A stretch of 64,000 nt of DNA, taken from assembly GCA_038502055.1 (NCBI GenBank), contig JAXRKN010000040.1, positions 2,108,001-2,172,000 on the forward strand, read 5' to 3'. Within the stretch, counting starts at the first letter, position 1; each line of letters starts with the position of its first letter. The notes below the pieces were generated by a model that was not told the DNA's origin, ran no database searches, and saw only the letters and a program-made list of their open reading frames with translations. This document shows positions 34,801-46,230 of this stretch, piece after piece. The translations under genes and the position numbers were made by a program. The stretch comes from Tanytarsus gracilentus (taxonomy: Eukaryota > Arthropoda > Insecta > Diptera > Chironomidae).

Positions 34801-37168
34801 CACAATCATCATCCATGAGAGCAGCAATTAAACGAACTTCCTTTGTTACTTCTGGTATAGATTGTGCAATTTGTGAAACGGCAGCACCAACTGCTTCATG
34901 ATCGACATGCTCTGCATTTGCATAGGTGACAACTTGTGCTGTTGCCGCATTCATGTTTGACAAGTGACTCGTGACAGTCTGCTTGGATGTCTCGAGAGTC
35001 TCTTCACGCCACTGCAATGAACCTGGATCGGTACCGAGTGGTGGAAGAACTGCTTTTGTTTCTAAATCTCTCTCGGCTTTGCTGATTGCTTCTTGACCCG
35101 CCGAAATGTAGCCGAGTAAGGCACGATGTGGCTCTGACATGATGTTGCTGACACGTGTTTGTTGTAACTGTAAAATTTTAAACGTAAAATTAGATGAATT
35201 TATAAAATTCATTATCACATGTTAGTTCACCTACGCCTTTCACTTTTCTCATGAAAATTGCTGCTTAAATGTCAGCATGAAAAAAGAAGTAGGAGTTGAT
35301 TGATAAATATCAAATATATAAGTTCAAAAAAGGTTAAAACACAAAAGAATTCTTATACAAAAATAATAACTCTTACCATCGGTGGTTGATGGGCCAAATT
35401 CACTTGACCGACAATAGCACCAAATTGGGCTGTATTCATTTCTCCCGTTGTATAAGGTCGTGAGCCTTTTTTTCATCAACCCCATTATAAATTATAAAAT
35501 TTAAACGAAAAAGAAAAGAAAAATAAAACGAATGAAATAATAAGAAAACATAATTAATGTAAATGACTTACCGTCATTTCCACGAAGAATGACGGGCTTG
35601 TAGACTGACTCTTCATTGATTTTTCCAATCTGTGTAACTTCTTGTTGAATGATTGATGCTCTGAGTGAGGTTAAATATAAATTGATTTGCAAATTAAATA
35701 AAACCACTTTGACTTACTTGAAAGGTGCAACACTCTCTTCAACCATCGTTGACCCTTCATCACCCTCAATTCCAAAGTGATCCTTGCTCTGCTTTTTCTT
35801 CAAGATGATATCAATGTAGCCGGCAATAAGTTGTACAATGTGCTCAGCTTCCGTTGTCTGAACTGAATAATATTGATCAGCGTAGTCACCAAAATCGAGT
35901 GTGAAGGTGTTCGGTGATGCACCCCAGCGTCTGACCGTTGTCAATGGCCAAGTTTTTAGAATTTCTTTTGTTTTTTCATCCAAACGCAAAACGGAATCTT
36001 TTGTGACTCCCAACAAGCGTGGTACGAGCTTATTTTTGCCATTCATTTTCTCTTTAACCAGGTAAAACGTGACGCCATAAGTTGGAAGCTCGCGAGCTGT
36101 TTTTGTGTATGTAACTTTTGCGTCAAGTTCACTGACTCCAATGTGCGTGCGGTGTTCTGCGAAAACCTTTTTCTCGATTCCCTTAACTCGCACATACGAA
36201 CTGGGAAGAAATTCCTTCAAGCTGTTTAAGACAAAAGTGAAATGTTAGTGCGTGTCCATGATTTATTGATGCAAACAACAAAAAAACTCACTCTAAAAAT
36301 CCGGACTTATGTTTCGATTCTGTGTAGTCACCAAATTGAATATGAACTTGAATGCCGGCAAATTCGCAGGCCTTTTCTTGTGTAATGGGATGGGTTCCAT
36401 TTAAAATGGCATCACGTGCTTGCACATAGAGAAGATTAAGTTGAACGGGATCGGTTGAATCGATATTCTGGTCGGAGAAGAAATATTTGCGACGTAACAA
36501 GACCATTTCGCTCTCATCAATACCCTGCTCACGGAGAGTTTTGCTGATGTCAACCCAATTGATTTCATCATCAGTTTTCAACTTTTTCCTCAAGCTCTCC
36601 ATTTTGGCGTCGCGGTCACGTTCGCCAGTCAACTTACGTCTCAATGTTAAAGTACCGAAATTGGATTTGTTATCTGGCTGGTTTTCGTTTTGCTCCTGTT
36701 CTTCGCGCACCAAACCATACTCCTCATGATTTGTAATGCCAATTTTTGTGCAAATGACGACCATCAGTTGTGAAACGGGCTGCGAATCGTCAACCAAAAT
36801 TGTTTTCACCGCACCATCGAGCATTCTCACGCGCAATGTTCTCAATTTACGACGATATTCCAAAACGTCCAAGTTTCTCAGCATGTAGTAACCGAGATTT
36901 CGTCCCGGTTCTAGCCATACTCCTTGGCGGTTGTCTTGGTCGTCTGACAGAAATAATCCATATTCCGTGGCTTTAGAAAGAAATTTTAGATTAGTAAAAT
37001 CTTCAAAATTATTCAATTAATTCACTCACATTGTCCTTGTACGGCTTCAGCAAATTTGTCTCTAATGATGCGACAGGCGTCGAACACTGTCGTGCTTGGA
37101 TCAAACTGTATGGTCTTTGTAACTCTTCCGCCTTCCAAGCTGATCCGTAACGATAACTGTGCGGCCAT
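25853..37168 (-). CDS. rhea: Talin (Rhea), integrin-actin linker, complete 11-exon coding region
   Basis: Exons 37168-37030, 36970-36292, 36221-35718, 35660-35572, 35465-35377, 35167-34504, 34450-30413, 30354-30164, 28319-27681, 27314-26158 and 26090-25853 join in frame to 2808 residues. The start MAAQLSLRISLEGG opens the FERM head F0-F3. F3 has RRWGASPNTFTLDFG with integrin-contacting Trp372 (human Trp359). A linker leads to helical rod bundles from about residue 501. The vinculin/actin-binding rod is unusually well conserved, for example QAAYLVGVSDP and DLDTTIMFA. The R13 actin-binding (I-LWEQ) module includes DPEDPTVIAENELLGAAA and SSAKQVASSTAQLLIACK. A dimerisation helix ends near residue 2541. 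A tail of about 267 residues, rich in Ser, Gln and Pro, follows; vertebrate talin lacks it. Talin couples integrins to actin at muscle attachments. An acceptor at 37179-37180 just before the ATG shows that a 5' UTR intron is likely. Confidence 0.96.
28840..28845 (-). terminator. Poly(A) signal for the putative alternative talin last exon
   Basis: AATAAA on the minus strand, 25 bases past the TAA at 28873-28871. It sits inside the intron between talin exons 8 and 9, where a poly(A) signal is expected only if an alternative last exon is used (or by chance in A+T-rich DNA). Confidence 0.4.
28871..28996 (-). CDS. Candidate alternative terminal exon of talin (41 residues plus stop)
   Basis: In the 1844-nt intron between talin exons 8 and 9, a minus-strand acceptor (CTCTCTTAAG, pyrimidine-rich upstream) opens a phase-0 frame that fits the phase-0 donor of exon 8 at 30164. 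The segment begins VNGDDSSNTMRSEEQLIESL, continues STPIVEAVAKIKSDVKEQQS, and ends in TAA at 28873-28871 with AATAAA 25 bases on. Its third codon positions look richer in G/C than the surrounding intron. Spliced to exon 8 it would give a protein of about 2172 residues, cut near the boundary of rod bundles R11 and R12. That form would lack R12, the R13 actin-binding module, the dimerisation helix and the C-terminal tail. The frame also stays open upstream of the acceptor, so openness alone proves little. It could also be a nested unrelated exon. Confidence 0.42.
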   Translation of the reverse strand, partial: VNGDDSSNTMRSEEQLIESLISTPIVEAVAKIKSDVKEQQS

Positions 37169-37509
37169 GACTTATAACCTGTAAGATGATAAAAAATAAG
37201 ATGAAAAATTAATTAAGTTGTAATAACGAACATAATCACAAAATAAACAACCGCAAAATTTACGTATAAGTTGCGTATATAAAGATTAAATTTTCTTCCT
37301 CGAGGGCGAAAATTGATTTTAGCTTGAGACAACAAGAAAACTTTCGAATTTTAGTAATCAAAAATACAAGAAGGAAATTTGATGCCTCAGCTTTTTTTTC
37401 TTTTGAACGATGTTAATCTTTCGCTTTTGTAAAAGTTTAAAAGGAAGAAAGTTAAAGTTTATTTATTTTCCCTCCCATCCTTCAGAAGCTGTTTGAGTTC
37501 TTCTTGTAA

Positions 37510-37527
37510 ATGATGATGATGATGATG
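37510..37527 (+). repeat. (ATG)6 trinucleotide repeat
   Basis: Six uninterrupted ATG units in non-coding DNA 340 bases upstream of the talin start. It has no apparent coding role. Confidence 0.85.
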
Positions 37528-40140
37528 CTCTTTTATGCGATGAAAAGAGAAGTACATGATATTCATATCGTAACAACCGGAAGTGTCAACAAGAGCAGGA
37601 AAAAGAAGATGGAAATGAGGGATGAAAAGGATGTTGACGACCCATTTATAGAAAGGTGAAGTCTCGTGGAAAGAAAAATACACAGACGGAGATAGTCAAC
37701 AACAAAAAAAGTTAAGAGAAGTATTTAAATTTCCTTCATCCGAAAGGGAAGTGAGCTGTTTTAGAAGAGAAAGCTTTTTTCTGTCACACACCATAGAAGA
37801 GGAAGATTTTGTCTTCGAATAATAAATTTTACATCCTTCACGCCCACTTCTTTTAATATTTAGAATAAGACTAAACCTTTCTGTAGTTTAAAGAACATTT
37901 TTCGAGTCTTTAACTTTATAATGATTATTTTTGTAGTCATCAATTATTTTTCCCTAATTTTCAACAGCTTAACAAAGTTTAAAAGAGAAGAAAATCATCT
38001 TTAAATTAATCAAACGTGAAGTAGCAGAATGGCGCCGTCAAACGAATGTCAATTTGCATTATATGAAAAAATCTTTAAAATTGCTTCCACGAATGCTTAT
38101 TTAATGATAAGCATGTCGCATGATGAAGAAAATTTTTCAATTAACACATTTTGAATGAGAGTCAGAGATATTTGATCCGCACCAACCCTCACATTAATGT
38201 AGTGCGAGAGATTGGAATACATTAATGGATTATTAATATCTATCGAGAGTGATGTGTCGTGCTCCATCACCATGTCATCATCATTATATAAAGACAGCAA
38301 AAAACATAAGGAACGAAAATTTTATCCTCTTTTCTTTCTCCTCTCTCAGCATATCGTCAATGTGCCATTCAAGATGGGGAAAATGTGAGAATTGGATGAA
38401 GTATAAAAGTAAAAGGATGAGTTGATTGATTGGTACTTTAAGAAGGCGGAAAAATGCGCGTATTGTGACAAAATTCTATACGGCCGTCTTAAAAGCACCC
38501 TCAAATAATTCATAAATCGTAATTTTATCCTCGAGAGCATCATAACGGCAAATAAAGGTAAATCATTTTAATTGCTCTTCGTAAATTGTGCAAATGATTC
38601 TTTTAGTGCGTCTAGAGTTACAACAAAAAATAATTCAAATCCATTTGGTAAGAGCTCAGGTGGTCAAAGACATTAATTTGCAATCATTTATCAAGATTTT
38701 CAAAAGTGAACTCTCAGACATTGAAAGAAAATTTAAAATCATCCAAAGCACAGAAACAAGAGAGGTCAAAGTCCTTTACTATTTACCACAGCAACAGCAT
38801 CGAAACAATGCAACCCTCTCTCTGTTTCACAAACAATAAACGGATAAAGTTTCTCTACTTTCATTAATCTTCACCCCTTTTATATTCAGTGAGTTGTTAA
38901 TGAAATGCAAACATGTATATGTCAACTAAGTTCTCCATTGTTATCGAAAGTTTAAGCAACAAATTTTTTAAATTCTCCATATGTGAACATCCTCACAGAC
39001 ACACAAAATTCGAACTGATTATAATGAAAGCCACTCAATGGCTTGATGTTAAATTTCTCGCCAAAAAACTATCAAAAACAGAAATTTACCACCATTTTCA
39101 TGCACGGTGCTTTCTTTCATAAATTTAATACTTTAAGCTTTTTCATCGAACGCACAACGAACTTTCCACTTGTTCTCTTTTCATGTGATTTTCTATGCAG
39201 GATAAAAGTATCATGATGATGGCATTTCAGAAAAGGAGGTTGAAAAATCGATAGAAATTTATGATGCTGCAGTTTCACACTTGCTGTTAAGTCCTTTAAT
39301 AATGCACTTGCACTTCACATTTAAATCCTGATAATTATACTGCAGTGAGTGTTTTCAAAATGTATATAAGGCGATTAAGACATATGGGGGTGATGGAGAA
39401 GCCTTTCGACCGACCCATTTTTTTCTCTCTTGGAGTTTATGTCAAAGAACTTGACATCAGTAAACTTTTATGTCAATATAGTGGTAAAATGAGGTGAAAA
39501 GTGGATTTTTTAATTTGTTCCATTTGAGCGAACTTTTATGTCAAGCAAAAGCTTAAAATTAAAGTAATCAATCAGACAAAGTTGAGAATGTAAATTTTAA
39601 ATTAATTTTCATTAAGCACCATTCTGGTCGAAAAGCTTTCATGCTAGACATTTAATTTCAATTTATAATAAACATCTTCGAGATGGAAAAATTAAATTCA
39701 TATCATGCCGTCTGTAATCTCTTCTACGTGACGTTTTCTAGCTATTTTTCCCCTCGCTAGCTTTAATGTGCTCCGTTATTTTCTCGCCTGTTAATTTTAA
39801 AGAAGAATTTTGTTTAATGGACAAAAATTAATTGTAATTTTTTATTGCTTGTTAAAAATGTAATCGTAATTAAATCTCTAATTTCTACTGAAATAGCCAC
39901 ACATATTTTTATAGAAAATTTTATTTCAATTTGAGAAAAATAAATAAAAAAATAATTTTCAATTGCGGCAAGTTACGGATGGGGTTTCCATGCCAACGAC
40001 ATCAGATTTCACACATACACACTCACTTATGTGCACCCTCTCGCAATATGCTTTCGCATAAATACATCGACAGTGCTGGTTACATTTTACTAACACCATT
40101 TGATAATTTTTCTACTGTTGCCACATTTTTCATGCTCATT

Positions 40141-40159
40141 TCTCTCTCTCTCTCTCTCT
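40141..40159 (+). repeat. (CT)n microsatellite
   Basis: Nineteen bases of uninterrupted TC/CT. On the minus strand it reads GAGAG, a potential binding site for a GAGA-factor-type protein, which suits a regulatory intron but is not proof of function. Confidence 0.8.
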
Positions 40160-43100
40160 TTTTAATGTACATGAAGAAAAAATGGGGTAAAGCGAGAACA
40201 AAAGAAGTGAAAATTCTATGTTGCTTCATGTCAACCTCTGAGAAAATGAGTGCGGTTTTACTGAATGAATTGTGAGGTTCCCCACCAACACATTTAAGCC
40301 ACTGTAAAATCCCCCCAACATAACTCGATTTTATTATTTTTCTCTCTCACACTCTCACTCACTTATAATGATGAGCTTTAAAGAAGAAAATTTCAATTTT
40401 CTCGTCTTTAATATTCTCGATGATGGCGATGATGATGAGCAGGAGTTTATATAGAAGAAAAAATATGAAATTTTTCGTGTAGGTGGCTCAAGTTAGATAA
40501 AAATCAAAAGATGAGGGCTTTTGTGTAACCGGATCATCGTTTGATGCCTTAACACCATTGCGCAAAAATAGTATCGACAATGTGAGGGAAGGAAGAAAAT
40601 TTTTCCGCATCAAATAAACGAAAAAATTTAGTACTTCCTTATGCTGTATATAACGCTTTTGGTGAGATGTAAAATTTTTTTTTTCGAGGATTTAAAATTT
40701 ACAACATGAGATTTAATTTTTCGATCCCTGTCGAAATCAATTACTAAAGTTGATCCAAATATGGAACACTCACCCATAATTGTATTTAACACGCTTTTAC
40801 TCTAATTTAATTAAGCTCCTTGGTGCTTCTATACACTCACGATTTGATGTGAATTTTAATTTAACTTTTCTTCTTCATTCTTTTTTCTCTCCCACTTTAT
40901 GGTGAAAATTTTTGAGCTGCTTATCTTGAGAAAATCCAAACGAGAACTAAACTGAAAATTTTTCTCTTTCTCTTTTTTTGATGCAATTTGGAAAAATGCG
41001 CACAGCTATGTGCAGTGAGCGGAGAAATATTTTTCACTCAAAACTCAAAGGAGAAATTACATCATGCGCATTATCACCAAGTTACCCCTCGAAGTGTTGC
41101 CACATCAATATATATATTTTTTGATAAGCATGAATTTCTTTTAAAGACAAAGCCATGTGGATGATTTAGTCTAAAACCCTCTTGAATTTCAAACACGTGA
41201 TTGTTAATTTTTTTTGCAACAACAAAACCATTCTCTCACACTTTGTTTCACACAAAGGTACATCATTGCGAATCGAACAAAAGAATCAGCAGTGCTTTAT
41301 AGCACTCGATTGGAGATAAATTATGGACGATTTATTTTTCAATAATGTTCTCTGATACTTTCAGTCTAAATGTGAGACCGGGGGGAGGATAAAAAGCTCG
41401 GGTGGTTTTTTCATTGTCGCTTGCACATTTTTATGTGTTTGATTCATGATTATCAGCGTGAAGTGAGTGAGAGAGAAAATCGAACATGAATAATTCATCA
41501 TGAGAAACATTTATGATTTAATTCGGGGTTTTCTAAAGCTATAAAACAGCGTTATATGTTTAATCTCGAAATAATTTTGAGGTCAAAAAAATGACAATTT
41601 ATTTTTAAACTCTAGCGCACTTAATAACGTAGTGCTTAAATATAAATTCACTATTTGGTCATTAACACGACTATGAAAAATAAACCACTGGTTCGGGGTG
41701 AAAAATTCGAAATTAATTATGTTAATTGATGTCGAATTGGACACAACATGACCATCAGGCACAGTATTACATCATTCCACAAACGATACATTATGCGGAT
41801 CACCATAAAATTTTGCGTCCGATGGCGAAATGAATGTAAGTGAGAGAAGACATTCTGTTTTCGACAATTATTTGCTAGAGCATTTCAATTTTGAGGAACA
41901 GCGATAACGATGGCGATGAATGATTACACGTTTAATGAATGGATAGTGGATTACCGAGGAAAGTCCTATAAATTCATACGAAAACAAGATCATGAAAAAG
42001 TTGGCATGAATAGAATGGAATAGAGATTACTGACCACATGAAAAAAACAAGCTTTAACGATGAAACGATGACGTTTTACAACAAAGATAATGCATTTTTA
42101 CTTCATCCCTCCCTTCACATCCATGCCATTGCTCGTTTCATTGATATTGTGTGTGCATATGTGAGGACGATGGCATTGTCCAGCCAGAAGGGAAACTGTG
42201 GAAATATTACATAAAAAACACATACCGAAGCATTATGTGTGTTGCACATACATTTAACAATTGGGTATATCTGAATTTTATCGTCGCCACTATTTTGAGA
42301 AAGGAGAAAAAAATTAGAGCGTATGGCAAAAACATACATACAATGCAATGTCAGAGAATTTTTAGCATACGTAAAATTTTTCGCCCAATTTTTTTGGGTT
42401 GAAATTTTTGTCTTTTGTTTTCATTTAACTTTTTTTGTTGCATGTCATGAAGACGATAAATGATATCGCTTTAAATTGACAAAAAAAAAGTTCAAATTTA
42501 AGATTTGAGGAGCACTGCAGCAGACAGATGGCGATGAATTCATTTCGCAAGAGGAATGTAAATAAGAAAATTTGAATTTAAGCTCGTAAGTTCCACATTA
42601 TTGAGTTATAATCCTCCGTTTTTTGAATGAAAACTTTTTAAATTAATCCTTTTCCGTTTCGTTAAATGGAATGTGTGTTACAATCCCAAGAAAATTATTT
42701 TTCCCTCTCAAGTCTCAAGCGTTTGAAAACAATTTTTCAGTCGCATACACACAAAATTTCCTTCTTTATTGTGTGATTTGACATTTCTTAAAAGAAAAGA
42801 AAAAGTAAATACAGAAAATTTATGTCTCTCCTCCGTTTCTCATGCGACACACAGCAGAGAGATAAAATTGTATTAATCTCGCGTGGGGATGACATGAATT
42901 GCTCCATTCATATTGTACCCAATTTGTGGGTGTCTCACTCTCGCTTTTTTGCCGCAAAACTCTAATTCCAAACTTCATCCCGAAAAGCTTTTCAAAAAGC
43001 GATTATCGTTAAGTTTAATGGGTGCAAAGGGAATAATTTCAAGCGAGCAAATTGCCTTGAAAAATCTCTCCTTTAATTGTCTTTATTGACCGTAAAATAT

Positions 43101-45792
43101 TATCGTGACAGGAAATTATTTTTCTTGCTGAGAATTTTTCAATTATTATGAATTCAATTTTTAATGCGCATGAAGAAGCAATGCAGTGTTAATTTCTCTT
43201 CCATTAATTAAAGTTTCTCAATAAAACGTTGCTGCACAACATCAATTTTCAATTATTGTCATCATATGGATGTATTTTACTGCCATCACACCATCGCATT
43301 TATAGTGAGAGCACCCACAACAAACTGCCCACTTTTATATTTATTCAATATAACACTCTCTGCTGTTTTTTTTTCTGCACGACTTTAGCAGCAATATAAA
43401 CGAGAGAGAGAAAAATACATTTTGTGATTTTTCGAGGCATTCTAATTGAATTATTTGATTTCATTTTATTTATTGCCAATTCATGTGAGTCTGTATGTGC
43501 ATACGTATATGTTTTATTGAGTGGTGAGAGAAATTCGAAAATAAAGTAAACAAGCGCCACACTTACTTTAATATGAGAAATAAATCATGAGCTAGTTTGT
43601 ATGTGCGCACATCATCTCACTAATTTACAGACATTTCAATTAATTTTGGATTTTAAGGCTTCACGCTGGGAGGCTTTCTCTTCCCATTTCTACATAAATT
43701 CATCCATCTCCCTTTAAGGAAAATTTCTTCTCAGCACCCACACCGTGAATTCAATCATTAACTTTAGTTGCCTGGCAATTTTCACTCCAATAATCTTTAA
43801 TCAATTAGACGAACGAAAAAAAACAATATACTGTGCTTCGTCTCTCCACACAACACCACCTCTCAATTGAATATTTGCAGGGCGATAATTGAAGAAGTCA
43901 TTTTCCTAATAAAATTAAACGACACGACTTGATGCGCATCCTAGAGAGAGAGACTGAGCTGATATAGGAATGAAAATTAATGAATTCTAAAGAGTTTCAT
44001 TGCATTCGATGTGAATGCTAAAGATATTGTGATATGTCTTCATGTTGTGAAATGAGCAAAATGGAATTTCTTCATGCAAGATTTAATTAAAATTTTCGAG
44101 ACGAAAGAAAATAGTTGCGTGTCCTTAAAATTCCTTTTAAAGCCATTATATGGTGCGAAAAAGTCATATCGGAGGATTTTTATTGCATTATCATTGTATA
44201 TAGGATTAAAATATATAAATAAGGTTCTGAATGATGAAAATAATCAGCCTAAAAACTCATTGAGATAAAAAATTCTGTCCCTCTTTGCTCCTTTAAAAAA
44301 GTATCCACCACGAAAGAAGAAAAAATATTATTATTATGTGGTAAACCCTTAATAAATCATCATCATCATGAGGCGGAGCACCATAAGGGTGAAGCGAGAA
44401 AATCAATAACAAATTATTGAATTATAAAATTTATGGGATTTTGGCGGTTGAAAAAAAATTGTCATATTGGACATTTTCTATATTTTTATGATTATTTTCC
44501 TCTCATTGTAACACGATATGACATTATCAGATTTGTATGTGCACATTTTCCGTATCATTGAATTGAAGTCAGTAAAATTCTGTCAACATTTATATTTTCA
44601 ATATTTTTTTCGCTTCATCACAGTGAAATAACACTTGCATGGCTTTTTGGTTTATGTGTTTTGACCCATATCCATTTATAAAATATTTTCCTATATTTTC
44701 AATTATCATGTGTATGTTGAGTGTGAGATTAAGAGCATAAATAGGAGATTGTATGGGGGAGAATACTCAGGTTAATTACTAAATGTACAGCATTCGGATC
44801 AATTTTCTGTTTAGGGAAACATGTGGATATAAGAACGACAAAGTTTAATTGAAACGGTCCATTGAGGATAGAGAGTATACATGAGAACGAGTATGTTTTT
44901 CCCTTAGGAACTCTTGGCAATTATGAGAAAATTATCTGTTAATTTCCAAACTGAGTTTTCAACCTACACGTTGCTTCATGAATGAAGTGTGTTTTTTTCG
45001 AGGGTGTCATAAATCCTGAAGGCAACAATTTTTTTATCGTCTCAATTTTTGCACAGTATGTGTGTACATAAATGTTTGTGTTGGACACTTTTTGGGGATG
45101 AGAAAATAAAAATAAATTTCATTAATTGAATCCCGCTCATACACATTGTGTGCTACTTTTTCCTTCTTCCTAAAATTCAGGCCATTATCAACATTCACAT
45201 ACAAACAATAAATTTTCAGATAGTCAGTCGGTGCCAGCCTCATAAAATGCATAAAAGCCTCAAAATTCACCCAGACAGCATCGTCATGATGTACAATGCG
45301 CTCTCTCTCGTATCACATGCAAGTGCACGGATGCAAAAGTGGCAAAATCTCTATTTTAGATTATACATGACGCTTGAAAGTTGAATACACACACACATGT
45401 TCCCTCAACAATGATGGTGATTTCAATTAAAAAGGCACTCACTTTTGCAAATTGATTTTTTCGACTTTCTCGCTTAATCTGTTGTGTTCGTATACCTCGA
45501 GGTATTAAAAGAAGAAAAACAGTTGTTGGATGAAATGAACATCGTCATGTTTAATTGAATTCTTTGCCCATTATTGAAATTGAATTTTGCTATTGTCTTT
45601 AAAAAATTCCAACATCGATGTACATCGAGACAAAAAGGTTATCCCAAAATAATCGATAAACAATTAATAAAACTTTTTTTCTGTTCTTTTTGTTTAACAA
45701 TTTTTCAAGAAATTCATCCAAAAAAGTTTCGATTGTTGATAAAAAAAAGTTTCTAAGAATAAAGCGAGATTTATCAGAAGAGTTAAACTTAC

Positions 45793-46230
45793 CCATTTTG
45801 GAGTCTCTTGACATCATTTTTTAAGATGAGTTTAAAAGATTTTTTTTTTCAATATCAGGCACTAAATAACAACTCTGGACTTAATCGATTATAGAAGGCA
45901 ATCGGGGTGAGAGGTTTAGAGATTTTTTTACTATTCTCTATCCCTTTTTTCTCTTATCTCTGAGGCAACTTTTGGGATGCCAATAAAAATTTTTTCTTCG
46001 CGAAAAATGTTGAGTTTAAAAAGGAGAAAAAAAATTTATATATATTTCAAAAAGGCACTTTTTACTTATTGTTCTTTCTTAAAAGTGGAAAAGTGAAAAA
46101 AATTATCGAAACAGGAAATTTTAAAAACTTTTTTTGTTTGAATGTAAAATGTTTAACAGATTTTTAATGTTTTTTAAAGAGAGCTCAGGAGAGCTACAAC
46201 TTGCCACTACAACAACAAATAACTGACTGA
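45793..46230 (-). promoter_or_regulatory. Candidate core promoter and non-coding first exon, probably distal talin
   Basis: On the minus strand TCAGTC at 46230-46225 is a consensus initiator (A+1 at 46228), and AGTTGT stands exactly at +28 to +33 (46201-46196), matching the DPE consensus. Downstream the sequence runs to a strong donor, AAAATGG|GTAAGT, with GT at 45792-45791. This defines a 436-nt exon without a long ORF. The next minus-strand gene is talin, whose first coding exon has an acceptor 10 bases before its ATG (37179-37180). Splicing the two would give an 8.6-kb 5' intron. A problem is that the exon ends with ATGs that would make an upstream ORF overlapping the talin start out of frame. 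The assignment to talin is therefore tentative. Confidence 0.45.

Larger units (their letters stand above)
37182..45786. other. 8.6-kb gene-poor region upstream of talin coding exons, probably its first intron
   Basis: No ORF here has recognisable similarity or coding bias; the longest is 114 codons at 39931-40275, mostly low-complexity. Simple repeats occur at 37510-37527 and 40141-40159. If the first exon at 45793-46228 belongs to talin, this whole stretch is its 5' UTR intron and a likely place for muscle enhancers. That is inference. Confidence 0.45.

Noticed and set aside
39931..40275. 114-codon plus-strand ORF
   Set aside because: Includes the CT microsatellite and A/T-rich codons; nothing supports translation.
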